11,016 nucleotides of DNA from Methylotenera_A sp036676175 (GTDB lineage Bacteria > Pseudomonadota > Gammaproteobacteria > Burkholderiales > Methylophilaceae): positions 1 to 11,016 of the forward strand of contig JAKFDL010000062.1 of the NCBI GenBank assembly GCA_036676175.1. The letters run 5' to 3'. Positions 1 to 7,125 of this stretch are shown piece after piece. Under the pieces are notes generated by a model. The model did not search any database. It had not been told where the DNA came from and worked only from the letters and a program-made list of their open reading frames with translations. Made by a program: the position numbers and the translations under genes. Position 1 is the first letter of the stretch; each line of letters begins with the position of its first letter.

Positions 1-795
1 GGGGGTGTGGCATCTGCATTGGATGTGCATCAGGCAGAGGGGGCAAGTGCAAACCTGGCAGCACAGCTCGCAGATCTCACAAGGCTGAGGGCGTTAACTA
101 TGCATCAATTGGCTGTGCTGACTGGTGTGTTGGATTTGAATGTAGCGATGGCAGACATCAAGACGTTGCCGATTCCACCAACGCCGCCTGCAGGCTTACC
201 TTCCAGTTTATTAGAAGCACGGCCAGATGTGCGTCAGGCTGAAGAGACTATGATTGCGGCTGATGCGAATATCGGGGTAGCAAAAGCTGCGCTTTACCCA
301 ACCATTTCACTGACTGCGAGTTTAGGTGGAGAGAGTCTGGAGTTAGGTGACATCCTTAAATCTGCTTCGCGTATTTGGACTGGTGGCCTAAGTTTGTATC
401 TGCCTATTTTTGATGCGGGCAAGCTCGATGCGCGGGTTGATCAAGCCAGCTCCCAGAAAAAACAAGCATTAGCAGGCTATGAAGGTGCCATACAAAATGC
501 GTTTAGAGAAGTGAATGATGCTTTGGTTAATCTACGACAAAATGCTGAACGTGAAGCTGCACTTGATAGAGGACAACAAGCAGCTAAAAAAGCGCTAGAG
601 GTATCCGAAAATCGCTATAAGTCAGGCTACTCAGCATATTTGGATGTTTTGGACGCGCAACGCGTGTACAACGAAACATCTTTAGCTTTTATTCAAAGTC
701 GTCAAGCAAGATTAGCCGCTACAGTGGAGCTGTTTAAAGCATTAGGTGGTGGTTGGAAGGATGAAGTTAAACAGCAGGCTAAGTCGGATAACTAG
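1..795 (+). CDS. Outer-membrane efflux channel (NodT/OprM family), C-terminal part; 5' end outside the window
   Basis: The reading frame is open from base 1, so the gene is cut at its 5' end. The GTG at 7 is internal, not a start. The visible 264 residues match the second repeat of the TolC-like outer membrane factor family, which forms the trimeric exit duct of RND or MFS tripartite efflux pumps. Visible hallmarks are a first helical stretch (SALDVHQAEG...), a proline-rich link (IPPTPPAGLPSSLLEARPDV, the typical 'P..L..RPD+' element), the strand region around AALYPTISLTASLG, and the second helical hairpin ending in SGYSAYLDVLDAQRVYNE. The family's N-terminal lipoprotein signal would lie upstream of the window. 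The membrane-fusion and pump genes probably precede it, as is usual for this family, but that cannot be seen here. The gene converges on the next one. The substrate cannot be inferred. Confidence 0.93.
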   Translation, partial: GGVASALDVHQAEGASANLAAQLADLTRLRALTMHQLAVLTGVLDLNVAMADIKTLPIPPTPPAGLPSSLLEARPDVRQAEETMIAADANIGVAKAALYPTISLTASLGGESLELGDILKSASRIWTGGLSLYLPIFDAGKLDARVDQASSQKKQALAGYEGAIQNAFREVNDALVNLRQNAEREAALDRGQQAAKKALEVSENRYKSGYSAYLDVLDAQRVYNETSLAFIQSRQARLAATVELFKALGGGWKDEVKQQAKSDN

Positions 796-853
796 TTATT
801 CACCGATTAACCTGGCTTCCGTTTAATTGTTTAATATATGGGGGTGTTAGCGC

Positions 854-890
854 TATAGGGTAAAGTCAAATGCACATGCGATTCCCTATA
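854..890. repeat. Inverted repeat in the convergent intergenic region
   Basis: TATAGGG (854-860) and CCCTATA (884-890) are perfect 7-bp inverted arms separated by 23 bases. They lie 58 bases after the efflux gene's stop. The loop is long and no T-run follows, so this is a poor rho-independent terminator. It could be a weak 3' structure or a protein site. The remainder of 796-943 is AT-rich and shows no gene. Confidence 0.4.
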
Positions 891-926
891 CATAGCCCTT
901 AGCTACGAATTTAAATGTTAGTTAAT

Positions 927-950
927 TAAAACAGCGGTTTTAGCTAAAAC
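927..950. repeat. Overlapping hairpin and 14-bp palindrome across the stop codon of the minus-strand gene
   Basis: Two mutually exclusive foldbacks share the same bases. TAAAAC (927-932) pairs with GTTTTA (937-942) around a 4-base loop. GTTTTAGCTAAAAC (937-950) is a perfect palindrome. The stop codon of the minus-strand gene (944-946) lies inside the palindrome. Read on the minus strand, the first hairpin comes just after the stop and is followed by AU-rich sequence but no clean U-run. A weak terminator for the minus-strand gene is possible but not established. Confidence 0.35.
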
Positions 951-2659
951 AAAAAAGCGACCTTTACCCAGTCATCACGCGATTCAATTGGGTCTTCTAG
1001 CAATATTTGATGTATTTCGCCATTAATGTTGACGTTGCATTGGCTATTTGCATGATAGTGAGTTTTTGGCAATATCAACATTGAAGTATCTGATAAACCA
1101 GCTTCAATGGGTAGGTAAATGCCAGAAAAGTAGCCAATATCAGCACTTCCCACTGTACTTTTAGCATTTATCCTGCTTGTTTCCAATACTGTGTCAGCAA
1201 AGCGATCAAGGCCATCTTGAGGGCGAGATTGGCTAAGTTGCACCCACATTGGGTGATGAGAGATAATTTCGATGCCTACTCTTAACTGGTTGGCCTGAGT
1301 AGGCTTAACTGAGCGTATCATGCCTATGGTAATTTTCGTCGGGTCTTGATCTATCATCAACCCCAGCAGCTTGTTGGGTCTAGCTAAAATATTGGCATAT
1401 TTATTTACCCTAGTGCCAAATCCGTGCAGGCTTTCGTCTGTAATAATCCAAGTATCAAGTGAGCCGCTATTTACTGTTAGATTGCTATTTTGCCTTAACG
1501 TAGTATGTGCCATTAGACGCTCATCTAGCGTGCTACCGTCGCGTGATAATTTCAGGCCGCTGCTAATTTGACCCGCTTGGCGTACTTGATTGCAAATGTC
1601 GACAATGCCGGCGTTGACACGTGCGGTCTTAGAGCTTGCTTGGCGAACCGCTTTACGCCGTTGACGCACATAGCCGACTCTTTTCCATTCTTCAATCAGT
1701 ACAATTAAAGTCTCGTTAAGCTTTTTAGCATGATCTATTTTTGAGAAAGCGAGACTTTGAGGAATTTCACCACGATCTGAAACGGTGGTGGCTATCAGTA
1801 ATTGTTTTTCCAGCTCATCGAGTTCCCAATAACGGCAGCTATCGCCGGCATAAGCATCGCGCATACGTTTTGCAGGAATGTCTTTATCTAAATCGATAAA
1901 AAATAGGTATTGTTCAAGCGTATATTGATTGCTGATGTGCGCACGGGTAAGCAGTGTGGTCAAAATACGTGCAGTAATTTCTACTTGATATTTTTGCATA
2001 CTTGCTTGCGCTAGCTCACCCAGCATCCAGCACTGTACAAAATTGGCTGACAGCGTGGTTGAAGGAGCTAAGTTAAATAATTCATAAGGGCTATTTAATA
2101 GCGAGCGCTGGGCTGCGATTTTGAACAGCATATTCACCTGCAACCACACCTTGGTGGGAGGGTTGGTTTGGCTAAATAAACGCCATTTAACCATGTTAAA
2201 AGCAGTATAAAGCGCCCGCGCAATGAGTAAAACCAGCGTGTTATCGGTAGGATGATAAGTAGCTTCTTCGCCTTTCCTGGCATTATTCACTTGAGTACTA
2301 AAGGCTTGTTCAATCAGTTTAAGATGAAAAATATAGGATTGTCGACAATAGTTATAACAAGTGTCAAAAATGCTATTTTCAAGCTCAACTTTCATGTTTT
2401 CTACATAAGCCAGCTGTGCAGAAAGTTTTTCTAACCTTGGTTGATTGATTGTTTCCAGCTCAAAAATAAAATCAAGTTGCTGTGAAAGCGTAAACGTTTC
2501 GCTGGTATCGACGGGATTAAGCAACTGCGTTAATTGCTTGGTAGAAAGTTGTAAAGCCGTCAAGTCATTCAAGTCTTTAAGATCAGCTAACCAGGCTTTA
2601 TGCTGATTGGATTTTATCAGCGAGGCACTGCCAAAAAATTGCTTTAGAAGGCTTTTCAT
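944..2659 (-). CDS. Uncharacterised 571-aa cytoplasmic protein with C-terminal PilZ-like motifs
   Basis: I do not recognise a named gene. There is no signal peptide and no obvious membrane segment. Residues 1 to about 330 are mostly helical-looking, rich in Leu, Gln and Asn, and without a motif I know. An arginine cluster RQRRKAVR (332-339) supplies an RxxxR (R335-R339). About 70 residues later D408-E-S410-L-H-G413 fits the second PilZ signature, (D/N)xSxxG, and is followed by beta-rich sequence with LRVGIEII near 459-466. The RxxxR-to-DxSxxG spacing is longer than in canonical PilZ domains. The overall C-terminal pattern (W-I-x-D-x-S-x-x-GFG, later RVGIE) resembles long, poorly characterised betaproteobacterial proteins with degenerate PilZ domains. 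Binding of cyclic-di-GMP is inferred. The gene stands alone, converging with the efflux gene and diverging from gltX. The ATG at 2657-2659 lacks a clear Shine-Dalgarno sequence. The coding region itself is certain; the function is open. Confidence 0.85.
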   Translation of the reverse strand: MKSLLKQFFGSASLIKSNQHKAWLADLKDLNDLTALQLSTKQLTQLLNPVDTSETFTLSQQLDFIFELETINQPRLEKLSAQLAYVENMKVELENSIFDTCYNYCRQSYIFHLKLIEQAFSTQVNNARKGEEATYHPTDNTLVLLIARALYTAFNMVKWRLFSQTNPPTKVWLQVNMLFKIAAQRSLLNSPYELFNLAPSTTLSANFVQCWMLGELAQASMQKYQVEITARILTTLLTRAHISNQYTLEQYLFFIDLDKDIPAKRMRDAYAGDSCRYWELDELEKQLLIATTVSDRGEIPQSLAFSKIDHAKKLNETLIVLIEEWKRVGYVRQRRKAVRQASSKTARVNAGIVDICNQVRQAGQISSGLKLSRDGSTLDERLMAHTTLRQNSNLTVNSGSLDTWIITDESLHGFGTRVNKYANILARPNKLLGLMIDQDPTKITIGMIRSVKPTQANQLRVGIEIISHHPMWVQLSQSRPQDGLDRFADTVLETSRINAKSTVGSADIGYFSGIYLPIEAGLSDTSMLILPKTHYHANSQCNVNINGEIHQILLEDPIESRDDWVKVAFLF

Positions 2660-2675
2660 TGCGAAAAATGCATAT

Positions 2676-2715
2676 TTTGACTAAGTTTTCGTTACTTTAA
2701 CTAAGTGCTCGTTAC
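2676..2715. repeat. Two-copy 20-bp tandem direct repeat upstream of the minus-strand gene
   Basis: TTTGACTAAGTTTTCGTTAC (2676-2695) and TTTAACTAAGTGCTCGTTAC (2696-2715) are adjacent and match at 17 of 20 positions. Near two helical turns per unit, they would present the same DNA face twice, as tandem operator half-sites often do. They lie 17-56 bases upstream of the minus-strand start codon, probably within its leader. An overlapping inverted repeat, TTACTTT (2692-2698) and AAAGTAA (2716-2722), adds symmetry. A regulator-binding role is inferred. Confidence 0.6.
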
Positions 2716-2727
2716 AAAGTAATTTAA

Positions 2728-2756
2728 AATATAATCATAAATCATTGAATAATCAA
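2728..2756 (-). promoter_or_regulatory. Candidate sigma-70 promoter for the minus-strand PilZ-like gene
   Basis: Read on the minus strand, TTGATT (2756-2751) and TATATT (2733-2728) are separated by exactly 17 bases. This puts the start of transcription near 2721 and gives a leader of about 60 bases that contains the 20-bp tandem repeat. The surrounding sequence is very AT-rich, so chance matches to a -10 box are likely. Confidence 0.4.
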
Positions 2757-2813
2757 GTTTAATTTAGTATTAATTTTGTTAGTTACTGTAGATATTGGCT
2801 GACTGTAAGTAAA

Positions 2814-2840
2814 TTGCCATCGGGCATTGCATGTTAGAAT
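2814..2840 (+). promoter_or_regulatory. Candidate extended -10 promoter for gltX
   Basis: TTGCCA (2814-2819) is followed after 15 bases by TAGAAT (2835-2840). A TG one base before the hexamer (2832-2833) makes an extended -10, which tolerates imperfect spacing. Transcription would begin near 2847, leaving a leader of about 24 bases before the gltX ATG. Confidence 0.42.
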
Positions 2841-2870
2841 CACGCTTTTAGGCAAAATTGACACTTGTAT

Positions 2871-4265
2871 ATGGTAATTCGCACTCGTTTCGCACCCAGT
2901 CCTACGGGTTTTTTACACATTGGCGGCGCGCGCACTGCATTGTTTTCTTGGGCATACGCCAAAAAGCATGGCGGGAAATTTATTCTACGAATTGAAGATA
3001 CTGATGTAGAGCGTAGCACCCCAGAGGCGGTACAGGCCATTTTAGATGGCATGCACTGGTTAGGGCTGGATTATGACGAAGGCCCGTTCTACCAGATGCA
3101 GCGTATGGATACCTACAAAAAGGTGCTACAAACCATGCTGGATAATGGCACGGCTTACCACTGTTATTGCAGCAAGGAGGAATTAGACGCGCTACGCGAG
3201 AGCCAGATGCAGCAAGGCCTTAAGCCAAGATATGATGGGCGCTGGCGGCCAGAGGCAGGTAAAACATTGCCTTCAATCCCAACTGGTATTGCACCAACCG
3301 TACGTTTTAAAAATCCACAAACTGGTGTGGTGTCTTGGGATGACATGGTGAAAGGCCGCATTGAAATTGCCAATGCAGAATTGGATGATTTAATTATTGC
3401 CCGCGCCGATGGTACACCCACTTATAATTTTTGTGTGGTGGTGGATGACTACGAAATGGGCATCACCCAAGTGATTCGCGGTGATGATCATGTGAACAAT
3501 ACGCCACGCCAAATTAATATGTTAATGGCACTAGGTGCCACCATTCCTCAGTATGCACACCTGTCGATGATTTTAGGCGATGACGGGCAAAAGCTTTCCA
3601 AGCGCCATGGTGCCGTCAGCGTCATGCAATATCATGAAGATGGTTATTTAAAAGAAGCGGTTTTAAATTATCTGGCTCGCTTGGGCTGGAGTCACGGTGA
3701 TGCTGAAATTTTTAACATGCAGCAATTTTGCGAATGGTTTGATTTAGACCACATTACGCCATCAGCCGCGCAATTTAATACAGAAAAACTTAACTGGCTG
3801 AACGCACATTATATTAAGGAAGCCAATTTGGATGCACTTGCCGAGGACATTTCGACACGCCTGCAGGCTAATCTCCATGCAGATTCTGGGTCGCCTGATT
3901 TGAAAAGCGTGTTAAGTCTGTATCGCGAACGTGCCAACAACTTGAATCAACTGGCCAACGATATTGCGTACTTTTATGTGTTGCCACAAGCGAATGCAGC
4001 AGATATAGAAAAACATATTACGCCAGAAATTATGCCGGCCATGCAAAAACTGCATCAACAACTTGGCCAGATTGAGTGGACGGCAGAAGCGATTCATCAT
4101 GCAATCAATGCCGTCGTGACTGAATTTGGTTTGAAGTTCCCTAAGATTGCTATGCCTTTACGCGTGATGCTGACAGGCATCGCGCAGTCGCCAAGCATAG
4201 ATCAGGTGATGGCGATATTAGGTAAAAAAGAAGTACTGGCAAGAATTCAGCCGTATTTAGATTAA
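2871..4265 (+). CDS. gltX: Glutamyl-tRNA synthetase
   Basis: This class I aminoacyl-tRNA synthetase charges tRNA-Glu with glutamate using ATP in the cytoplasm. The ATG at 2871 gives MVIRTRFAPSPTGFLHIGG, the standard family N-terminus, and a 464-residue protein of usual length. The in-frame TTG at 2865 would only add two residues. The HIGH-type signature is H16-I-G-G19 and the KMSKS-type signature is K241-LSKR245. The glutamate-binding and acceptor-stem regions run in between (IRGDDHVNNTPRQ, 202-214). The zinc-ligand region keeps C98 and C100 but has YDGRWRP at 121-127, so the third Cys and the His of the E. coli site are replaced (W125, P127). From memory, other betaproteobacterial GltX proteins share this. 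The last ~150 residues form the anticodon-binding domain. It has no strong Shine-Dalgarno and is separated from hfq by 144 bases. Confidence 0.97.
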   Translation: MVIRTRFAPSPTGFLHIGGARTALFSWAYAKKHGGKFILRIEDTDVERSTPEAVQAILDGMHWLGLDYDEGPFYQMQRMDTYKKVLQTMLDNGTAYHCYCSKEELDALRESQMQQGLKPRYDGRWRPEAGKTLPSIPTGIAPTVRFKNPQTGVVSWDDMVKGRIEIANAELDDLIIARADGTPTYNFCVVVDDYEMGITQVIRGDDHVNNTPRQINMLMALGATIPQYAHLSMILGDDGQKLSKRHGAVSVMQYHEDGYLKEAVLNYLARLGWSHGDAEIFNMQQFCEWFDLDHITPSAAQFNTEKLNWLNAHYIKEANLDALAEDISTRLQANLHADSGSPDLKSVLSLYRERANNLNQLANDIAYFYVLPQANAADIEKHITPEIMPAMQKLHQQLGQIEWTAEAIHHAINAVVTEFGLKFPKIAMPLRVMLTGIAQSPSIDQVMAILGKKEVLARIQPYLD

Positions 4266-4277
4266 AAAAATAATGTG

Positions 4278-4334
4278 ATAGGCACTTGAAAAGCGAACAA
4301 AATGGCGCAATCATAGTCGTATGCAAGTGCTTAT
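4278..4334. repeat. 11-bp inverted repeat between gltX and hfq
   Basis: Bases 4278-4288 (ATAGGCACTTG) pair with 4324-4334 (CAAGTGCTTAT) over 11 positions, ten Watson-Crick and one G-U, around a 35-base loop. It starts 12 bases after the gltX stop. The RNA could form a stem in the gltX 3' end or, if transcription starts upstream of it, in the hfq leader. No U-tract follows directly, so it is not a standard terminator. The gap 4266-4409 contains no tRNA-like fold or gene that I can see. Confidence 0.5.
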
Positions 4335-4409
4335 TAATTTCCAAATTTGCATAAAGAGTTTCTTAGAAAAGAAGCAACTCCAATTTTATAAAACTACAAG
4401 GAGCACAAT

Positions 4410-4649
4410 ATGAATAACAAAGGCCAGATGTTACAAGACCCCTTTTTAAATGCGCTAAGAAAAGAACATGTGCAAGTGTCTATTTATTTGGTGAACGGCA
4501 TTAAGCTGCAAGGCCAGGTGGATTCTTTCGACCAATACGTGATTTTACTTAAAAACACTGTCACGCAGATGGTGTACAAGCATGCGATTTCTACCATTGT
4601 GCCAGCACGTGCTGTCAGTATGGTGATGCCAGAGCATCCGGAAGACTAG
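4410..4649 (+). CDS. hfq: RNA chaperone Hfq
   Basis: Hfq is a hexameric Sm-like protein that binds small RNAs and A-rich mRNA sites, promotes their pairing and affects mRNA stability. The 79 residues hold the whole conserved core. Q9-D10-P-F begins the proximal-face site, Sm1 spans roughly 22-48 (VSIYLVNGIKLQGQVDSFDQ), and Sm2 contains Y56-KH-AIS (the YKHxIS signature). K32, Q42, K57 and H58 correspond to proximal-pore residues known from E. coli. The lateral-rim motif is R17-K-E-H20 rather than the enteric RRER, so it has fewer arginines. The C-terminus is short, ending in an acidic EHPED, and lacks the long disordered tail of enteric Hfq. A strong Shine-Dalgarno AAGGAG (4398-4403) lies 6 bases before the ATG. 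It heads the hfl block. I could not identify a convincing promoter. Confidence 0.98.
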   Translation: MNNKGQMLQDPFLNALRKEHVQVSIYLVNGIKLQGQVDSFDQYVILLKNTVTQMVYKHAISTIVPARAVSMVMPEHPED

Positions 4650-4652
4650 AGT

Positions 4653-5882
4653 TTGGCAATTAAACCTTCCGGTTACGGCGAAAATACCTTAGCGAATCCT
4701 AGCACCCAAACAATTGCGTCTGATGGCGCAATTGTGCTAGTGAGTATTGATTTTGATGAGACCGATTATGCAGAAAGCCTGCATGAGCTTCGTCAACTGG
4801 TCATTTCCGCAGGCATGCAAGTTCGCGCCACCATTGAAGGCAAGCGTAGCGCGCCCGATGCAAAATTATTTATAGGTAGCGGTAAAGCCGATGAGTTGAA
4901 GCTGATGTTAGAAGCTAGTGAAACTAATCTGGTCGCTTTCAACCACGATTTAAGCCCATCGCAACAGCGCAATTTAGAACGTTTCTTACAAGCAAAAGTG
5001 CTGGATAGAACCGGTTTAATTTTAGATATTTTTGCACAGCGTGCCAAAAGTCACGAGGGTAAATTACAAGTTGAATTAGCGCAGCTAGAACATTTATCGA
5101 CAAGGTTGGTACGCGGCTGGACCCACTTAGAGCGCCAAAAAGGTGGTATTGGCGTGCGCGGCGGCCCGGGCGAGAAACAATTAGAACTTGATAAGCGTAT
5201 GATTGGGGTGCGCGTTAAACAATTGCGCGAAAAGCTCGTTAAGCTTAAATTGCAGCGCAGCATGCAGCGTAAATCCCGTAAACGCAGCAATGTAATGACA
5301 GTATCGCTAGTGGGTTACACAAATGCTGGAAAATCAACGCTGTTTAATCGGCTGACACAAGCTGGCGTTTACGCAGCGGATCAGCTTTTTGCCACGTTAG
5401 ATACTACTTCGCGCAAACTATACTTGGGTAATGCGCAATCTGATTACGATGAGCATGGCCAGTATTTAGGTCATAGTGAAGTGGTGATGTCAGACACAGT
5501 GGGTTTCATCAAACATTTGCCAACGACTTTAATTGAAGCGTTTGGCGCAACACTAGAAGAAGCTGCGCAAGCCGATTTGCTGTTGCATGTGGTGGATGTG
5601 GCTAGCACCAATCGTGATGCGCAAATTGCACAAGTCAACTCAGTCCTTAACGAAATTGGTGCAGCGGATGTACCGCAACTGTTAGTGCTTAATCAAATTG
5701 ACAGGCTGGACAGTGTTTTAAATGACACAGCAGCAGGCTTTGAAAGAAATGAATATGGTAGAATTTATCAAGTGCGCGTGTCTGCCAAAACGGGAGCAGG
5801 CTTAGAGTTTATTAAGCTCGCGTTGTCTGAGCATCAACAGTTATTGAAGAAAATGCGCACAGAAGAAAGTGCGTATGCATAA
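4653..5882 (+). CDS. hflX: GTPase HflX (ribosome-splitting factor), with a short C-terminus
   Basis: HflX is a ribosome-associated GTPase that splits stalled 70S ribosomes, especially after heat stress. The N-terminal HflX domain includes LDRTGLILDIFAQRA (117-131) and the glycine-rich GGIGVRGGPGEKQLE (164-178). A basic coiled-coil (about 182-212) leads to the G domain: G1 GYTNAGKST (221-229), G3 DTVGF (281-285), G4 NQID (347-350, Gln where Lys is usual) and G5 SAK (377-379). The stretch between switch I and G3 (about 256-279) is longer than in E. coli, with an acidic DYDEHGQ. Only 30 residues follow G5, whereas E. coli HflX has a further C-terminal domain. The TTG at 4653 is the chosen start, 3 bases after the hfq stop and preceded by GGAAG (4640-4644), so translation is probably coupled to hfq. 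The next in-frame ATG would remove most of the first beta-strand region. Confidence 0.95.
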   Translation: MAIKPSGYGENTLANPSTQTIASDGAIVLVSIDFDETDYAESLHELRQLVISAGMQVRATIEGKRSAPDAKLFIGSGKADELKLMLEASETNLVAFNHDLSPSQQRNLERFLQAKVLDRTGLILDIFAQRAKSHEGKLQVELAQLEHLSTRLVRGWTHLERQKGGIGVRGGPGEKQLELDKRMIGVRVKQLREKLVKLKLQRSMQRKSRKRSNVMTVSLVGYTNAGKSTLFNRLTQAGVYAADQLFATLDTTSRKLYLGNAQSDYDEHGQYLGHSEVVMSDTVGFIKHLPTTLIEAFGATLEEAAQADLLLHVVDVASTNRDAQIAQVNSVLNEIGAADVPQLLVLNQIDRLDSVLNDTAAGFERNEYGRIYQVRVSAKTGAGLEFIKLALSEHQQLLKKMRTEESAYA

Positions 5883-5908
5883 TTTACAAAAATACGTCGG
5901 AGTAATAA

Positions 5909-7072
5909 ATGATTAAGCTTCCAGAATTTAAACTTCCATGGTTTGGGCAAAGAAACAATGAAGGCCCGCCTGACTTAGATCAGGTGATGCGTGATATTAG
6001 CCAGAAAATAAATAATTTATTTGGGAAAAATGGCGGCGGTAACAATGGCAATCGTCCAACAGATAGTAATGATTTTAACGTTCCCGTTGCGCCAATTATC
6101 ACCATCATTGTGGCGATTTGGCTAGCGACCGGTTTTTACATCGTCGATCAAGGTTCACTGGGTGTGGTACAACGTTTTGGTAAATATACCACCAACACAG
6201 AGCCAGGCCCGCGCTGGCATTGGCCATTTCCCATCGAATCGGTGACAGTTGTGAATATGGAGCAGGTGCGCCGCCTGGAAGTTGGTTATCGCAGCAGTAG
6301 CGAAGGTTCTGGCAGTAAAACAAAAGTGCCTAAAGAGGCCTTGATGTTGACAGAAGACGAAAATATTATCGACATGCAAGTGGCGGTGCAGTACAAGCTT
6401 AAAAGCGCTAAAGACTATATTTTTAACAATCGTGAAACGGATAAATCCGTGATGTCGGCTGCTGAAACGGCCATTCGTGAAGTGGTTGGGAAAAGTAAAC
6501 TGGACGATTTGCTACAGAAAGGGTTGCCGGATACCTCTGTGCGCATGCAGTCTATTTTAGATAGCTACAACTCAGGCATTTTAATCACCAGTGTTTCGCG
6601 TCAAAAAGGCGCTGCACCGGAGCAAGTAAAAGAAGCGTTTGATGATGTAAACCGGGCTGGCCAAGATTACCAGCGCCAGATTAACCTAGGCCAAGCTTAT
6701 GCTAATGATGTTATACCTAAAGCGCGCGGTAACGCATCGCGTCTGGCAGCAGAAGCAGCAGGCTATAAGCTAAAAGTAGAAAGTGAAGCCAATGGTAACG
6801 CCAGCCGCTTTGAGCAAATATTAACGCAATATAACAAGGCACCTGAAGTGACGCGCAAACGTTTATATTTAGATGCGCAAGAACAAATCATGTCTAGCAT
6901 CAGTAAAGTCATTGTTGACCAAAAAGGCGGCAACAGCATGCTGTATTTGCCACTGGATAAGCTGTTGGAACAAACTCGAAATACGAGTACTGGTGTTGCT
7001 GCCGCAGCTAGTGCGAACAGGGAAGAAGAAGCAGTTGTTGAAGATACGCGCAGCTTGTCGCGTGACCGCTGA
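5909..7072 (+). CDS. hflK: FtsH protease modulator HflK
   Basis: HflK is a single-pass inner-membrane SPFH/band-7 protein whose large domain faces the periplasm. With HflC it assembles a cage around the AAA+ protease FtsH and limits its access to membrane substrates. The cytoplasmic N-terminus has the family's PPDLDQVMRD (20-29) and a Gly/Asn stretch (42-48). One membrane segment covers about 58-78 (VPVAPIITIIVAIWLATGFY), followed at once by the SPFH start IVDQGSLGVVQRFGKY. The band-7 domain runs to about residue 250. A long charged helical region follows (about 235-330, with repeated ...NASRLAAEAAGY/NASRFEQ), then a low-complexity, Ala/Glu-rich tail. The 387-residue length is slightly shorter than E. 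coli HflK. GGAG (5899-5902) lies 6 bases before the ATG. The gene starts 26 bases after hflX and precedes hflC by 53 bases. Confidence 0.97.
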   Translation: MIKLPEFKLPWFGQRNNEGPPDLDQVMRDISQKINNLFGKNGGGNNGNRPTDSNDFNVPVAPIITIIVAIWLATGFYIVDQGSLGVVQRFGKYTTNTEPGPRWHWPFPIESVTVVNMEQVRRLEVGYRSSSEGSGSKTKVPKEALMLTEDENIIDMQVAVQYKLKSAKDYIFNNRETDKSVMSAAETAIREVVGKSKLDDLLQKGLPDTSVRMQSILDSYNSGILITSVSRQKGAAPEQVKEAFDDVNRAGQDYQRQINLGQAYANDVIPKARGNASRLAAEAAGYKLKVESEANGNASRFEQILTQYNKAPEVTRKRLYLDAQEQIMSSISKVIVDQKGGNSMLYLPLDKLLEQTRNTSTGVAAAASANREEEAVVEDTRSLSRDR

Positions 7073-7125
7073 TTCGTGCCCTTAGATTAAGTTATGCCGA
7101 ATAGAAAACTGAAGGTAGAGAAAAT

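Noticed and set aside
7..9. GTG at 7 as the start of the efflux gene
   Set aside because: The frame is open upstream to base 1 and the sequence begins in the middle of the family's helical domain, so the gene is truncated by the window edge.
854..890. Terminator of the efflux gene
   Set aside because: The 7-bp arms have a 23-base loop and no T-run; kept only as an inverted repeat.
2865..2867. TTG at 2865 as gltX start
   Set aside because: The ATG two codons later gives the standard GltX N-terminus, and the TTG has no better ribosome site.
4266..4409. tRNA gene or rho-independent terminator between gltX and hfq
   Set aside because: The 11-bp inverted repeat has a 35-base loop and no following T-run, and I find no T-loop GTTCRA motif or cloverleaf spacing, so neither call is supported.
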